In this document: piece by piece, positions 1 through 7,563 of the stretch
How positions within the stretch are numbered: position 1 is the stretch's first letter
How the letters are laid out: every line of letters starts with the position of its first letter
Virus record (IMG/VR): IMGVR_UViG_3300036670_000258
Location: 33,412-97,411 of that record
Source: a virus
Reading direction: 5' to 3' (one strand)
Length of the DNA: 64,000 bases
Made by a program: the position numbers and the translations under genes
The notes under the pieces: model-generated
Databases searched by the model: none
Told to the model about the DNA's origin: nothing
What the model saw: the letters and a program-made list of their open reading frames with translations, nothing else

Positions 1-181
1 CCATAACAGCTAAGTGTTCTACCATTATTTGGCGGTAGCTTAATGTATATGCGCTTACATCCTGTAGATTGTTACCTAATTTTAAATCTTCAGTTAATTC
101 TTTGATTTTTAAAGTCCAATCTTCTCGCTGTTTGTTTAAATATTCATCTAACTGCTGAATTTTATCTTTAGCCTCTATCAT
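1..181 (-). CDS. N-terminal part of an unidentified protein, cut by the window edge
   Basis: An ATG at 179-181 opens a minus-strand frame that stays open for 60 codons to the left edge, so the 3' end lies outside the window. The visible protein begins MIEAKDKIQQLDEYLNKQ and is charged and probably helical. It is the last gene of the gp32-primase-72 aa run and starts 11 nt after the preceding gene stops. Its position beside replication genes allows a recombination or replication accessory role, for example a UvsY-type mediator, but the 60 residues do not prove this. The reading frame is reasonably certain; the function is unknown. Confidence 0.6.
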   Translation of the reverse strand, partial: MIEAKDKIQQLDEYLNKQREDWTLKIKELTEDLKLGNNLQDVSAYTLSYRQIMVEHLAVM

Positions 182-192
182 TGTGTTTTATT

Positions 193-411
193 TTAAAAAA
201 GTGAGTTTCCTTTGTTGTTTTTCTTAATATAGACAGAACTAGTAAACTTTGCTTTAAGCTTTGGCTTTGTCATTGTAAATTCCTTAGAGGAATGAATAAC
301 ATTATTAGAATTAAAATCGATAATCATTTTAATATTCTTTCTTTTGTTTTTTTCATTTTCGAATTCTTCGAATTCTTCGTCAATCATTTGTAAAAATTCT
401 TTTTTTATCAT
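193..411 (-). CDS. Small charged hypothetical protein (72 aa)
   Basis: Unrecognised. The N-terminal 30 residues are rich in Glu and Lys and probably helical; the rest is basic with no motif. The ATG at 409-411 overlaps the TGA of the primase gene in an ATGA junction, so the two are probably translationally coupled. That coupling and the position beside gp32 and primase suggest a replication accessory role, which is inference only. Confidence 0.6.
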   Translation of the reverse strand: MIKKEFLQMIDEEFEEFENEKNKRKNIKMIIDFNSNNVIHSSKEFTMTKPKLKAKFTSSVYIKKNNKGNSLF

Positions 412-1532
412 AGGTAATATGCATCAAGTTTAGAATCTGAAAAATATTTATCTAAGTTAGACAAGCATTTGTTTTGTGTTAACCATGCTGCAATGACTAA
501 ATCATTTAAATCACCTATTTGTTTAGGATATTTATCTCTTTCATTTTTATCAGTATTTTTAAGGAATTTTTCTAGGTGTAAATCTATTTTTGTTTCTTTA
601 AGGAATTTTTCCCATGTAAATATTTTTTTACCTCTTTTTAACTTTTCCATCATTTTACGTTTACCTGTACTATCATTATCGAACATATATCTAATAGTTG
701 GTATTTCATCAAATTCCGTTGTTGATCTTCCAGCAGTTGCAAGTCCTATAGAATTTGAAATAAACATAGCATCGATAGGTCCTTCGAACATTGTTACTTC
801 TCTTTGAAAATCAACAAGCATTACTCCGAATAGTGTTGATAATTTCTTAACACTAACAAGTTCTTCTTCACTCAGGATCATCTCACGTTTAGTCTCTTGA
901 TATATCTTTTCTAAATCGTATGTTAAATACCTTGAGTTAGATTGTTTATTAAGTGACCTTGTTTGAAATCCAATAACCTTATCCTTAGGTGCTAAATTTA
1001 ATACTACAATTCTTTTATCCTTAGGAGAATACATAAATCTGTCGAGGCGATGTGAAAGCAATCTATTTTTTAAATAAAAGTACGCTGAATCTCCTGGTAC
1101 TATTTCTTTAAAACCAAACATTTGTGATAATTCAATGCGTGTAGGGGATAAATCATATGTTAATTTAAAAATATCATGTTCTAATACTTCAATATCATTG
1201 ACTTCCATCTTATGTTCTTGGATATAGTCTATGATTTGAATAGAGTCATCTGTATTTTTAAATTTAACATGATGGTCTTTAAGTAATTGATATGCATTTG
1301 AGTGAATGCCGCAATTAAAACAGTGATATTGTAATGTGTCCCAATATAAATTACCTCTCTTCTTTTTAAGATCTGTAGTAGAGTCACCACAATATGGGCA
1401 TGCGATCGTTATTCGACCTGGCATTTCCTTAATCATTTGTTTACTAGAGTCATGATGCGCCTTTAACACTACTTGCTTAAATAGGCTTCTGATTTTAGAC
1501 TTTAGTTCTTCTGTTATTTTTTGACCTTTCAT
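408..1532 (-). CDS. DNA primase, T4 gp61-like (zinc ribbon plus Toprim)
   Basis: Synthesises RNA primers for lagging-strand replication. Using the ATG at 1530-1532, a CHC2-type zinc ribbon lies at residues 45-74 (CPYCG, then HCFNCG). A Toprim-like core follows in the C-terminal half, with the acidic motif MFEGPIDAMF and the metal-binding DND of YMFDNDSTG. Length (374 aa) fits phage primases. A longer frame begins at a TTG at 1557-1559, but that codon lies inside the gp32 terminator hairpin, so the ATG at 1532 is preferred; it follows an AT-rich stretch that includes TATAATACAT. No helicase motif is visible, so a separate gp41-like helicase is expected elsewhere. The stop overlaps the next start. 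Confidence 0.85.
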   Translation of the reverse strand: MKGQKITEELKSKIRSLFKQVVLKAHHDSSKQMIKEMPGRITIACPYCGDSTTDLKKKRGNLYWDTLQYHCFNCGIHSNAYQLLKDHHVKFKNTDDSIQIIDYIQEHKMEVNDIEVLEHDIFKLTYDLSPTRIELSQMFGFKEIVPGDSAYFYLKNRLLSHRLDRFMYSPKDKRIVVLNLAPKDKVIGFQTRSLNKQSNSRYLTYDLEKIYQETKREMILSEEELVSVKKLSTLFGVMLVDFQREVTMFEGPIDAMFISNSIGLATAGRSTTEFDEIPTIRYMFDNDSTGKRKMMEKLKRGKKIFTWEKFLKETKIDLHLEKFLKNTDKNERDKYPKQIGDLNDLVIAAWLTQNKCLSNLDKYFSDSKLDAYYL

Positions 1533-1550
1533 ATGTATTATATACGAAAA

Positions 1551-1578
1551 AAAGGCCAAGTTTTAAAACTTGGCCTTT
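1551..1578 (-). terminator. Rho-independent terminator after gp32
   Basis: A perfect 10-bp stem (AAAGGCCAAG pairing with CTTGGCCTTT) with an 8-nt TTTTAAAA loop is followed on the minus strand by further T residues (TTTTCG). It lies 21 nt after the gp32 stop and separates that highly expressed gene from the primase, so gp32 can be made in excess of the replication enzymes. Confidence 0.9.
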
Positions 1579-1599
1579 AATTTTATTAATTATTTAATA

Positions 1600-2508
1600 C
1601 TATAGTTCAAGATCATTCAAGAATGAGTCTAAGTCATCTGAAGAATCTACATTGCTTGGAGTTCCTACCATTTCTTTTGGAAATTCAAAATCTACTGCTT
1701 GTTCTGATTTTGCTGGTACTTTTTTAGCAGCTTGTTTTGAAGTAACGGAGTTCATAGAATCGCCAGGGTTTAAATAGCTTCTAAGAATACCGTTTACAAA
1801 ATCAAGCATTTCTCCATCCCATGGCTTATATTCATAAGGTGTTAAACTAGGTGCAGTATCTAATTCTGCCTTAATAGCAGTCATTGTATCTGCGTCTCGC
1901 TTAGCTGGAGTACCTTTCATATCAATTGAACTAGTACTTGAAGAAAACTTTGACTTATCATAGTTATTGAATTCTCCTTGTCTTGTTATAATTAGTTCAA
2001 AGTTTTTCCCTTCGAATAAATCAAAAACTTGAGTTGGCTCTCCAAACGCTGGTTTTAATTCTTCATCAATTTTTTCTTTGATTTTATAACCAAACTTAAA
2101 TACCTTATATTGTCCTTCTAATTCTGGACTTTGAGGGTCTTTAATAATTTTTACTAATGCAAAATATTGCTCGCGTCTTTTTAGTTTTTCGCTCATTTTA
2201 CGATCAACTGCTGAATCACTTTTACGTAATTTGAAAAATACATCGGCGATTGGGCATTTTTCTCCAATAGTGGATGGTGAATCTACCATCTTGCCATCTC
2301 CACTTGCATTAGTTAGCCAGTGTACGTATTTTTTTACCAGTGAGTTCCTAGGGTTAGTTGGGTTCGGTACAAAGCGAATCATTGCTTTATATGTTCCATC
2401 TTTTCCATCATCTGCTGTCGGTTTAAATAAATCACTTCCGGTTGAAGCTTGTGTTTCATGTGTTTCAACGTCAGATACTCCTAAGTTAAAAATGTCAAAA
2501 TTTTCCAT
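1600..2508 (-). CDS. Single-stranded DNA-binding protein, T4 gp32-like
   Basis: Coats ssDNA during replication, recombination and repair. The central region follows the gp32 OB-fold pattern: EQYFALVKIIKDPQSPELEG, then a YKVFKFGYKI strand, then FEGKNFELIITRQGEFNNYD before KSKF. The last 15 residues are acidic (DSSDDLDSFLNDLEL), the protein-recruiting tail typical of gp32 and SSB. Length (302 aa) is close to T4 gp32. Of the T4 zinc ligands (one His, three Cys), only a His (VHWL) and a single Cys (GEKCP) are apparent, so the structural zinc has probably been lost. A 19-bp tandem repeat ends 2 nt before the ATG and a strong terminator follows, making this a separately controlled unit. Confidence 0.9.
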   Translation of the reverse strand: MENFDIFNLGVSDVETHETQASTGSDLFKPTADDGKDGTYKAMIRFVPNPTNPRNSLVKKYVHWLTNASGDGKMVDSPSTIGEKCPIADVFFKLRKSDSAVDRKMSEKLKRREQYFALVKIIKDPQSPELEGQYKVFKFGYKIKEKIDEELKPAFGEPTQVFDLFEGKNFELIITRQGEFNNYDKSKFSSSTSSIDMKGTPAKRDADTMTAIKAELDTAPSLTPYEYKPWDGEMLDFVNGILRSYLNPGDSMNSVTSKQAAKKVPAKSEQAVDFEFPKEMVGTPSNVDSSDDLDSFLNDLEL

Positions 2509-2510
2509 GT

Positions 2511-2566
2511 CTTTAATGTTTGTTAATTTCTTTAATGTTTGTTAATTTCTTTAATTGCTTTGATTT
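2511..2566 (-). repeat. 19-bp tandem repeat abutting the gp32 start codon
   Basis: CTTTAATGTTTGTTAATTT occurs twice head to tail (2511-2529 and 2530-2548), followed by a degenerate third copy to about 2566. Read as mRNA this is an unstructured A/U-rich leader with ATTAAAG three times and AATTAAC twice, ending 2 nt before the gp32 ATG. Established knowledge: T4 gp32 represses its own translation by cooperative binding to an unstructured, repeat-containing leader. Inference: this repeat is the equivalent operator here. Confidence 0.6.
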
Positions 2567-2593
2567 ACTAAGCTGTTAATTATATAATAATAT

Positions 2594-2785
2594 TTAATAA
2601 TGTTTCAGTTTTTTCATATTTAATTGTGAACCTGTTTCGTCTAGATATATGTGGTCTTTAACTAAATGAAGACCCGCTTTAGACAATAGAATTTCCATAT
2701 CCTCTTTGGATAGTTTTTCTAAAGTAACTAATTTACTTAGCAAAGTATGTAAGTTGAAATGTTCAGTTGTTGTAAATATACTCAT
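2594..2785 (-). CDS. Small hypothetical protein (63 aa) upstream of gp32
   Basis: Unrecognised. An N-terminal helical, leucine-rich half (HTLLSKLVTLEKLSKEDMEILLSK region) is followed by a short polar end. It precedes gp32 with an 85-nt gap and follows a GATATATAA element about 27 nt upstream, so it probably leads the gp32 transcript. No motif supports a function. Confidence 0.55.
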   Translation of the reverse strand: MSIFTTTEHFNLHTLLSKLVTLEKLSKEDMEILLSKAGLHLVKDHIYLDETGSQLNMKKLKHY

Positions 2786-2811
2786 TTTCTACATTTTAAA
2801 TATTAATATAC

Positions 2812-2825
2812 TTATTATATATCTC
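2812..2825 (-). promoter_or_regulatory. Candidate late-type promoter (GAGATATATAATAA)
   Basis: The minus strand reads GAGATATATAATAA about 27 nt before the 63-aa gene. The same GATATATAA core precedes the operons starting at 31306, 39065, 53274 and 59914. This is motif resemblance only, and the AT-rich background raises the chance rate. Confidence 0.3.
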
Positions 2826-3046
2826 TTTCAATTTAGTTTCATTAATTACTTCTTTATTTGTTTATTAAGGTACATTAAAACTATTTACAAATATTTTATC
2901 AGATTGCTGAAACATTCCAGTCAACTGTCAATATAACTAAAGTATTTAAGCCTTTGGGTAAGATTAGGTTGCAAGCTTAAAGATATCAAAGATAAGATTT
3001 GGTTAACATTAATAAAAATAAGTTCACCTTATAACAAAAAAGAAAG
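2826..3046 (-). other. Intergenic stretch between the RuvC-like gene and the gp32 unit
   Basis: No open frame with coding character, tRNA or clear terminator is seen. On the minus strand, positions 2994-2987 read TATCTTTG, which matches the Bacteroidota -7 element TAnnTTTG, but no TTTG -33 element sits at the expected distance. Its promoter status is therefore unproven. Confidence 0.4.
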
Positions 3047-3700
3047 TTACTTATTGTAATACAAAAATCTTGATAAATGATTTAGAAAGTATGCATCTAC
3101 AAGATCGTCCATTGGCTTTGGCACCTTTGAAACTATTCCAATTGAAGATTTACAGAATGAGAGCAAAGACGAGTCATTTAGATATTCATCTTCTAGGTAA
3201 TTTTCAAGGAATTTAACCCAAAGTTCATCTTTCTTAAGGCGACCTGAACCTGCGTGTTTTTTAATTGATGAAGGAGCAACTGTTAACATATTTATAACAT
3301 TAAGTCTAGACATCATTTCCATCTTTAGTATTGCGGCTCCTGCTGCCATGTCAATTATATTATTAGTTCCGGAAGATGATCCAAATGATGTACCTTCAAA
3401 TGCAATTATAAAGGAATCATCATTACCTGTAATTTCTATAATAATGTCAATAATGTCTTTAGCAGTTTGAGTGTGTCTTTGTATTTTAATCATCTCACTC
3501 CTAGAATAATCCTCGTTATTCGTCCAATCTGGTTGCTGAAGAATTTGTGTGTCTTCAAGTATATTAAGTTCTTCTTGTAGTTTTTGTTCCTTCTTTGTGC
3601 CTGTCTTTGGTTTTAAGTATCCAACGAAACTATATTTATTATCTTTAAATATACAAATTCCTGGTGAATTTAAAGAAAAGTCAATTGTTACAAAATTCAT
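3047..3700 (-). CDS. RuvC-like Holliday-junction resolvase/nuclease
   Basis: Predicted RNase H-fold endonuclease cutting branched DNA, needed to resolve recombination intermediates before packaging. The four acidic positions of the family are visible: D7 in TIDFSLNSPG, E102 in IAFEG, and D198/D199 with D202 in KPMDDLVDAYFL. VAPSSIKKHAGSG at about 141-153 matches the RuvC loop that precedes the last helix. Length (217 aa) is slightly above bacterial RuvC (about 170-175 aa). T4 itself uses gp49 (endonuclease VII, another fold), so this would be a functional replacement. It lies 10 nt after the 122-aa gene, at the boundary between tail and replication genes. Confidence 0.75.
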   Translation of the reverse strand: MNFVTIDFSLNSPGICIFKDNKYSFVGYLKPKTGTKKEQKLQEELNILEDTQILQQPDWTNNEDYSRSEMIKIQRHTQTAKDIIDIIIEITGNDDSFIIAFEGTSFGSSSGTNNIIDMAAGAAILKMEMMSRLNVINMLTVAPSSIKKHAGSGRLKKDELWVKFLENYLEDEYLNDSSLLSFCKSSIGIVSKVPKPMDDLVDAYFLNHLSRFLYYNK

Positions 3701-3710
3701 TTATAGTGAT

Positions 3711-4079
3711 TTATAGTGATTTACCAAGAGAAGCTCCTAAAGCAGCCCCTACGAGCCTACTCGTTAACATATCATACATTACGCCTGACTGGATTCCTAA
3801 TATTTTAGCAACTGTTTTTCCTATTGTTTTTCCAAGTGCAAAACCAGTAAGTCCACCAAAAATACTTCCTAGAATTCCCTCGTTAGTAAGTTCATTATTG
3901 AATTGATGAACATCATATGTTCCATCTTCTTTTAAATAGGTACTAGCAAATTGTTCTAATGCTGAATCTACTTTAAATTCTAAATCAGAAGTCCATTCCG
4001 ATTGTAAAGATTCATTTAAAGTTAAAAGATCTGATTCAGAAGTATTTTGTTCTTTCATGTAATCTACGAATGTTTTCAT
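3711..4079 (-). CDS. Small protein with glycine-rich hydrophobic C-terminus (122 aa)
   Basis: Unrecognised. Residues 1-65 are polar and acidic. Residues about 68-122 alternate Gly/Ala with hydrophobics (GILGSIFGGLTGFALGKTIG, later LVGAALGASLGKSL), like glycine-zipper or membrane-active segments. It closes the tail-gene operon. A minor virion protein or a membrane-active ejected protein would fit; neither is shown by the sequence. Confidence 0.6.
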   Translation of the reverse strand: MKTFVDYMKEQNTSESDLLTLNESLQSEWTSDLEFKVDSALEQFASTYLKEDGTYDVHQFNNELTNEGILGSIFGGLTGFALGKTIGKTVAKILGIQSGVMYDMLTSRLVGAALGASLGKSL

Positions 4080-4097
4080 ATTTTATATATACGTTTT

Positions 4098-4649
4098 TTA
4101 ATCTATTTCTAATACTAAATTGAACTTATTATAAAAAAAGTTCAATTCAAATGTTGTAAATTCTGCAATATTAGAACTCATATTTAAATCTAACTCAGAA
4201 ATTTCATGAAGTATTGGCTTTTCAAACACAATACTAATTACATGAATTCCCTGTGCATCCATTATTTGTAATTTAATATCATTTAAAAATGGGTTTTTAA
4301 CACCCTTTGAATAATAATACAATAAAGTGTCTTGCATTATCCAATAGTTTATATAACCATCTAACAGCTGCATTGTAATCGAAAATTGACGCTGTATTGT
4401 ATTTTGTATTGGAATAGAACCTCTATGATATGTTATCGTTCCATCATTTTGCGATGTTGATATTGGATCAAAACTAATTCCAGGAATAGCACATCCTTGT
4501 ATAGAATAATTAATAAAATCAATAGGCTCTGTTATTAAGTTGCCTGGAATTCTATTTAAATATTTTTTATACTTATCAGCGACCTCCTTTGGAATAAAAG
4601 TCCTTGGAAATCTTATATTAAATAAATTATTTCTACTGTTTATTATCAT
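4098..4649 (-). CDS. Putative tail-tube-fold virion protein (183 aa)
   Basis: The pattern resembles the tail-tube/baseplate-tube fold (T4 gp19, gp48, gp54 family). An early strand is followed by FINYSIQGCAIPGISFDP, where the IPGIS loop is typical. Then come FSITMQLLDGYINYWIMQD, an amphipathic segment, and a final run of beta strands ending FTTFELNFFYNKFNL. Length is similar to gp19 (163 aa). The start overlaps the stop of the 685-aa gene (TAATG), so the two are coupled. It could be a tube, tube-terminator or baseplate adaptor protein; the fold call is moderate and the exact role is not resolved. Confidence 0.45.
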   Translation of the reverse strand: MIINSRNNLFNIRFPRTFIPKEVADKYKKYLNRIPGNLITEPIDFINYSIQGCAIPGISFDPISTSQNDGTITYHRGSIPIQNTIQRQFSITMQLLDGYINYWIMQDTLLYYYSKGVKNPFLNDIKLQIMDAQGIHVISIVFEKPILHEISELDLNMSSNIAEFTTFELNFFYNKFNLVLEID

Positions 4650-6706
4650 TATATTATGTTAACGTTTCCGAAATATAGAAGTGATTCCGTATTTCCATTT
4701 TTAATATTTATATAAAACATATCTTTGTTTTGATTTGTATCAGTCTGATCAAATCTAACAGCTATTGCCTTTGAAACTTTAAAAAATATCTCGCCGGCTC
4801 CCATGTCTATTCCCGGAAAAGAAGGATCATGTGATATTCTTTCTTCAATTTTCCCACTCTTAATAATTAAAATCATATCTTCAGCATTAACTAAACTTAT
4901 TGATTTGTAATTATCTCCATCAGGCTGTACTACTTTAAATTTTATAAAGTTATCAGATACTTTTGATATATTTATTATTGCAACTCCTTCTGGTTCATAT
5001 ATAAAATTAGATGTTGAGTTTACAATAGCACCGTCAACTGTTACCTTGGTATTTGCTCCTAATATTCCATATGTGTCTAATGCAACTGGAACATATTTAG
5101 TTTCACCTATAGCAGGTCTAATTGAGTTAATAAATTGATTTAATTCCCTATTGACTGATGTATTTGGTAACTTATTATATACTATTGTTGGAGAAAAACT
5201 AGAGTTTAAATTTAACTTTAATAGTTTTTTTCCATATTTTTTAGGCTGATTATATATTAACGATGCTACTTTAACTATTTGTGTATTATCAGTTTCATTA
5301 TAAACCCGCATATTAACCGTAATTAAAAAATTGCTTGATATAGAAGAGTTCATAATAACAGGTCTAAATATAATAGGCTCATCAAACTGACTTGTTTGTG
5401 TAAATGTATTGTTAAATGTGTTAATATAATTAAGTCCTAATTGTTCGCTCACTTGTACCTCATAAAAAACAAGTATGTCATCACTTGAATTTCTAATTCT
5501 TCCATTAATATATCCTTCGAATCCAGTAAGTGATCCATCTTTCGTTCCATATATTTTAAAGTAGTCTCCGTCTGTTGCATGCTCTATATTGACAGAAAGA
5601 TCTATAAATTCATCTTCCTGTGAAAGAACTATGGATTTTCCAGTATCTAGGTTAATGTATTGATATCCATTATCTTCAAATAGTGAGTTAATTAGTTTAA
5701 AATCAAATTCATAATTAATAGAGTTATTGATGGCATTAATAGTTCCTGTTGCTCCAAAAAAACTTTCTTGAAAATCAAGGTTTAAGGAATACATATCGAC
5801 TAAGGAAGGAACTTTAATTTCGATATACTTAGAGTATGATGATTCTCCTAAAATAAATGGATTTGGATTTTGTATTTCAAAATTTGAAAAATTTAAATAA
5901 ACAGTTGAATTAAAATAGTTATAGATTCCCGAGCTTCTTTTAATCTTTGTTTGAAATAAAAATCCATCATATCCTCTTGCACTAAATGAATAACCTGTTC
6001 TTAAATGTAACTTAATAGTATCGTATATTACGGATTCAACATCGCCAACAGGTACTACAATTAAATCAGAAGAAGATGTTCCATTCCATTCAGGTGAATC
6101 TAAATAATTAAGCGAATTAGTTAAAAGTGCTAATGTATTTTCAACACCGGTTGGAACTGCATAATATCTTCCTACCTCACCTGGCGCTGTTTTAATATCG
6201 TTTCCGGTTTGTGCTTCCGGTACTGAAAAAAGAGAATTAGCATTGTTAGAAACTTCTATATTTCCACCAATTGATGCCGTATTTGATAAATCAACATAAG
6301 TGTACTTGTATTTTCCATTAGTAGTTGGAGTGTATATATATGTAAATCCTATAAGGTATCCGTTTCCGTTTGGAATATTAAATCCCTGTATATTATTTAT
6401 TGATGCATCACTTAAATTGAATTTATATGTTTTTCCATTTCTTAAAAGAAGTTGACGTGATGCAAAATTATTAATAACCACATAACCGCTTGCGATTTTA
6501 ACATCAAATTCAACAACGTCTGCGCCTAATTCATGAATTAAAAATCTAGAAGCATTTCCATCACCGTCAACTGTATCTAAATACTTTAATTGACTTCCGT
6601 TGTTGTCATTTTCTATCCTAGCCAATACTGGATTTGATTGATCGTGATATATAAATTCCAGTAAAATGTCTTCGTCTATTTTAAGGAATCTTGATGATTT
6701 TGCCAT
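4649..6706 (-). CDS. Large beta-rich virion structural protein (685 aa)
   Basis: Not assigned to a known family. It has no signal peptide or membrane segment and is rich in Asn, Ser, Tyr and Ile in a beta-strand pattern with many short loops. Residues about 80-110 (LLLRNGKTYKFNLSDASINN) resemble beta-sandwich modules of phage fibre and decoration proteins. It sits in the distal fibre/baseplate part of the tail operon, between a spanin-like protein and a tube-fold protein. A tail-fibre or baseplate-attached receptor-binding protein is the likely class, inferred from context. Confidence 0.5.
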   Translation of the reverse strand: MAKSSRFLKIDEDILLEFIYHDQSNPVLARIENDNNGSQLKYLDTVDGDGNASRFLIHELGADVVEFDVKIASGYVVINNFASRQLLLRNGKTYKFNLSDASINNIQGFNIPNGNGYLIGFTYIYTPTTNGKYKYTYVDLSNTASIGGNIEVSNNANSLFSVPEAQTGNDIKTAPGEVGRYYAVPTGVENTLALLTNSLNYLDSPEWNGTSSSDLIVVPVGDVESVIYDTIKLHLRTGYSFSARGYDGFLFQTKIKRSSGIYNYFNSTVYLNFSNFEIQNPNPFILGESSYSKYIEIKVPSLVDMYSLNLDFQESFFGATGTINAINNSINYEFDFKLINSLFEDNGYQYINLDTGKSIVLSQEDEFIDLSVNIEHATDGDYFKIYGTKDGSLTGFEGYINGRIRNSSDDILVFYEVQVSEQLGLNYINTFNNTFTQTSQFDEPIIFRPVIMNSSISSNFLITVNMRVYNETDNTQIVKVASLIYNQPKKYGKKLLKLNLNSSFSPTIVYNKLPNTSVNRELNQFINSIRPAIGETKYVPVALDTYGILGANTKVTVDGAIVNSTSNFIYEPEGVAIINISKVSDNFIKFKVVQPDGDNYKSISLVNAEDMILIIKSGKIEERISHDPSFPGIDMGAGEIFFKVSKAIAVRFDQTDTNQNKDMFYINIKNGNTESLLYFGNVNII

Positions 6707-6721
6707 TTCTTTATAATTTTA

Positions 6722-7534
6722 TTAAAATCTAAGCCATTTCGGAGACCACTGTATACCTATATTAATAGAAGGACCTACTGTTATTATTTGATCTGTATTT
6801 AAATTTAATCCATATCCGATACCTACCCCTAGTGACCAATGTTTTACTCTTTCTTTGTTATTAAGTTTATCGTTTACTAAATTAATATTTTCTATATTTG
6901 TAAACTCTAATCCAGGATAAGGTGTTGTTATTTTTAATGAATTAACACCCTTTTCATTAACTATTGCTGCTTTTAATTCTATTCCTTGACTAAAATTAAA
7001 CCTACTAGAAGTTAATGAAATTTCATTTATAGATTTATTTCTTAAAAGATTTACAGTTCCATCAAAACGTCTCCAATTGTATTTATCCCAGTTTTTTTCG
7101 TCGACAAATGTTATAACATATGTTGAATCGCTTATACTCACAATATCACCACCGGAATTAATGATAGAATCCTTAATCCTGATTTCAGCTCTTAATAGAG
7201 AATTAATATTTCTAATATCTTTAGTTAAATTAAGAGCACGTTGATAATCTGCAACCTCCCTTTTCGTCATGTTAGATAGAGAATTAACGTCATACTCATA
7301 TGAAAGTTTAGAAGATACTAATTCTCCTTTTTTGTTTCTTTCGTTTTTTATAGTATCTTGACTTGCTTTATAATTATTTAGGGCCCTATCTGCAACAACT
7401 TTCGTTAATTCTAATTCATTTTTAAGATCAGATGTTGTGTTACATTGTCTTAAAAACAATAAAGTAAATAAAATAACTCCAATGAACACTAAGGTATTTT
7501 TATTTGTAGGTATGTATTTTTTATAATCTATCAT
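6722..7534 (-). CDS. Membrane-anchored coiled-coil protein, candidate spanin (270 aa)
   Basis: One hydrophobic segment at residues about 14-30 is followed by a Cys in FLRQCN, which is not a canonical lipobox. Residues 33-125 are a long charged, heptad-like helix. The C-terminal third is beta-rich, ending WSLGVGIGYGLNL and GPSINIGIQWSPKWLRF, which looks like outer-membrane beta strands with an aromatic terminus. An inner-membrane anchor, periplasmic coiled coil and outer-membrane-like end is the layout expected of a spanin that joins or disrupts both membranes at lysis. The function is inference; it is embedded among fibre genes, so a membrane-associated structural role is also possible. Confidence 0.45.
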   Translation of the reverse strand: MIDYKKYIPTNKNTLVFIGVILFTLLFLRQCNTTSDLKNELELTKVVADRALNNYKASQDTIKNERNKKGELVSSKLSYEYDVNSLSNMTKREVADYQRALNLTKDIRNINSLLRAEIRIKDSIINSGGDIVSISDSTYVITFVDEKNWDKYNWRRFDGTVNLLRNKSINEISLTSSRFNFSQGIELKAAIVNEKGVNSLKITTPYPGLEFTNIENINLVNDKLNNKERVKHWSLGVGIGYGLNLNTDQIITVGPSINIGIQWSPKWLRF

Positions 7535-7563
7535 GTTTTATATATTTAAATTATTTTTAATGA

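Noticed and set aside
1533-1559. Longer primase start at a TTG codon
   Set aside because: The codon lies within the gp32 terminator hairpin; the ATG at 1532 gives a normal primase N-terminus.
2826-3046. Possible tRNA or small RNA in the gap before gp32
   Set aside because: No cloverleaf, conserved T-loop or stable hairpin with T-run could be found on either strand.
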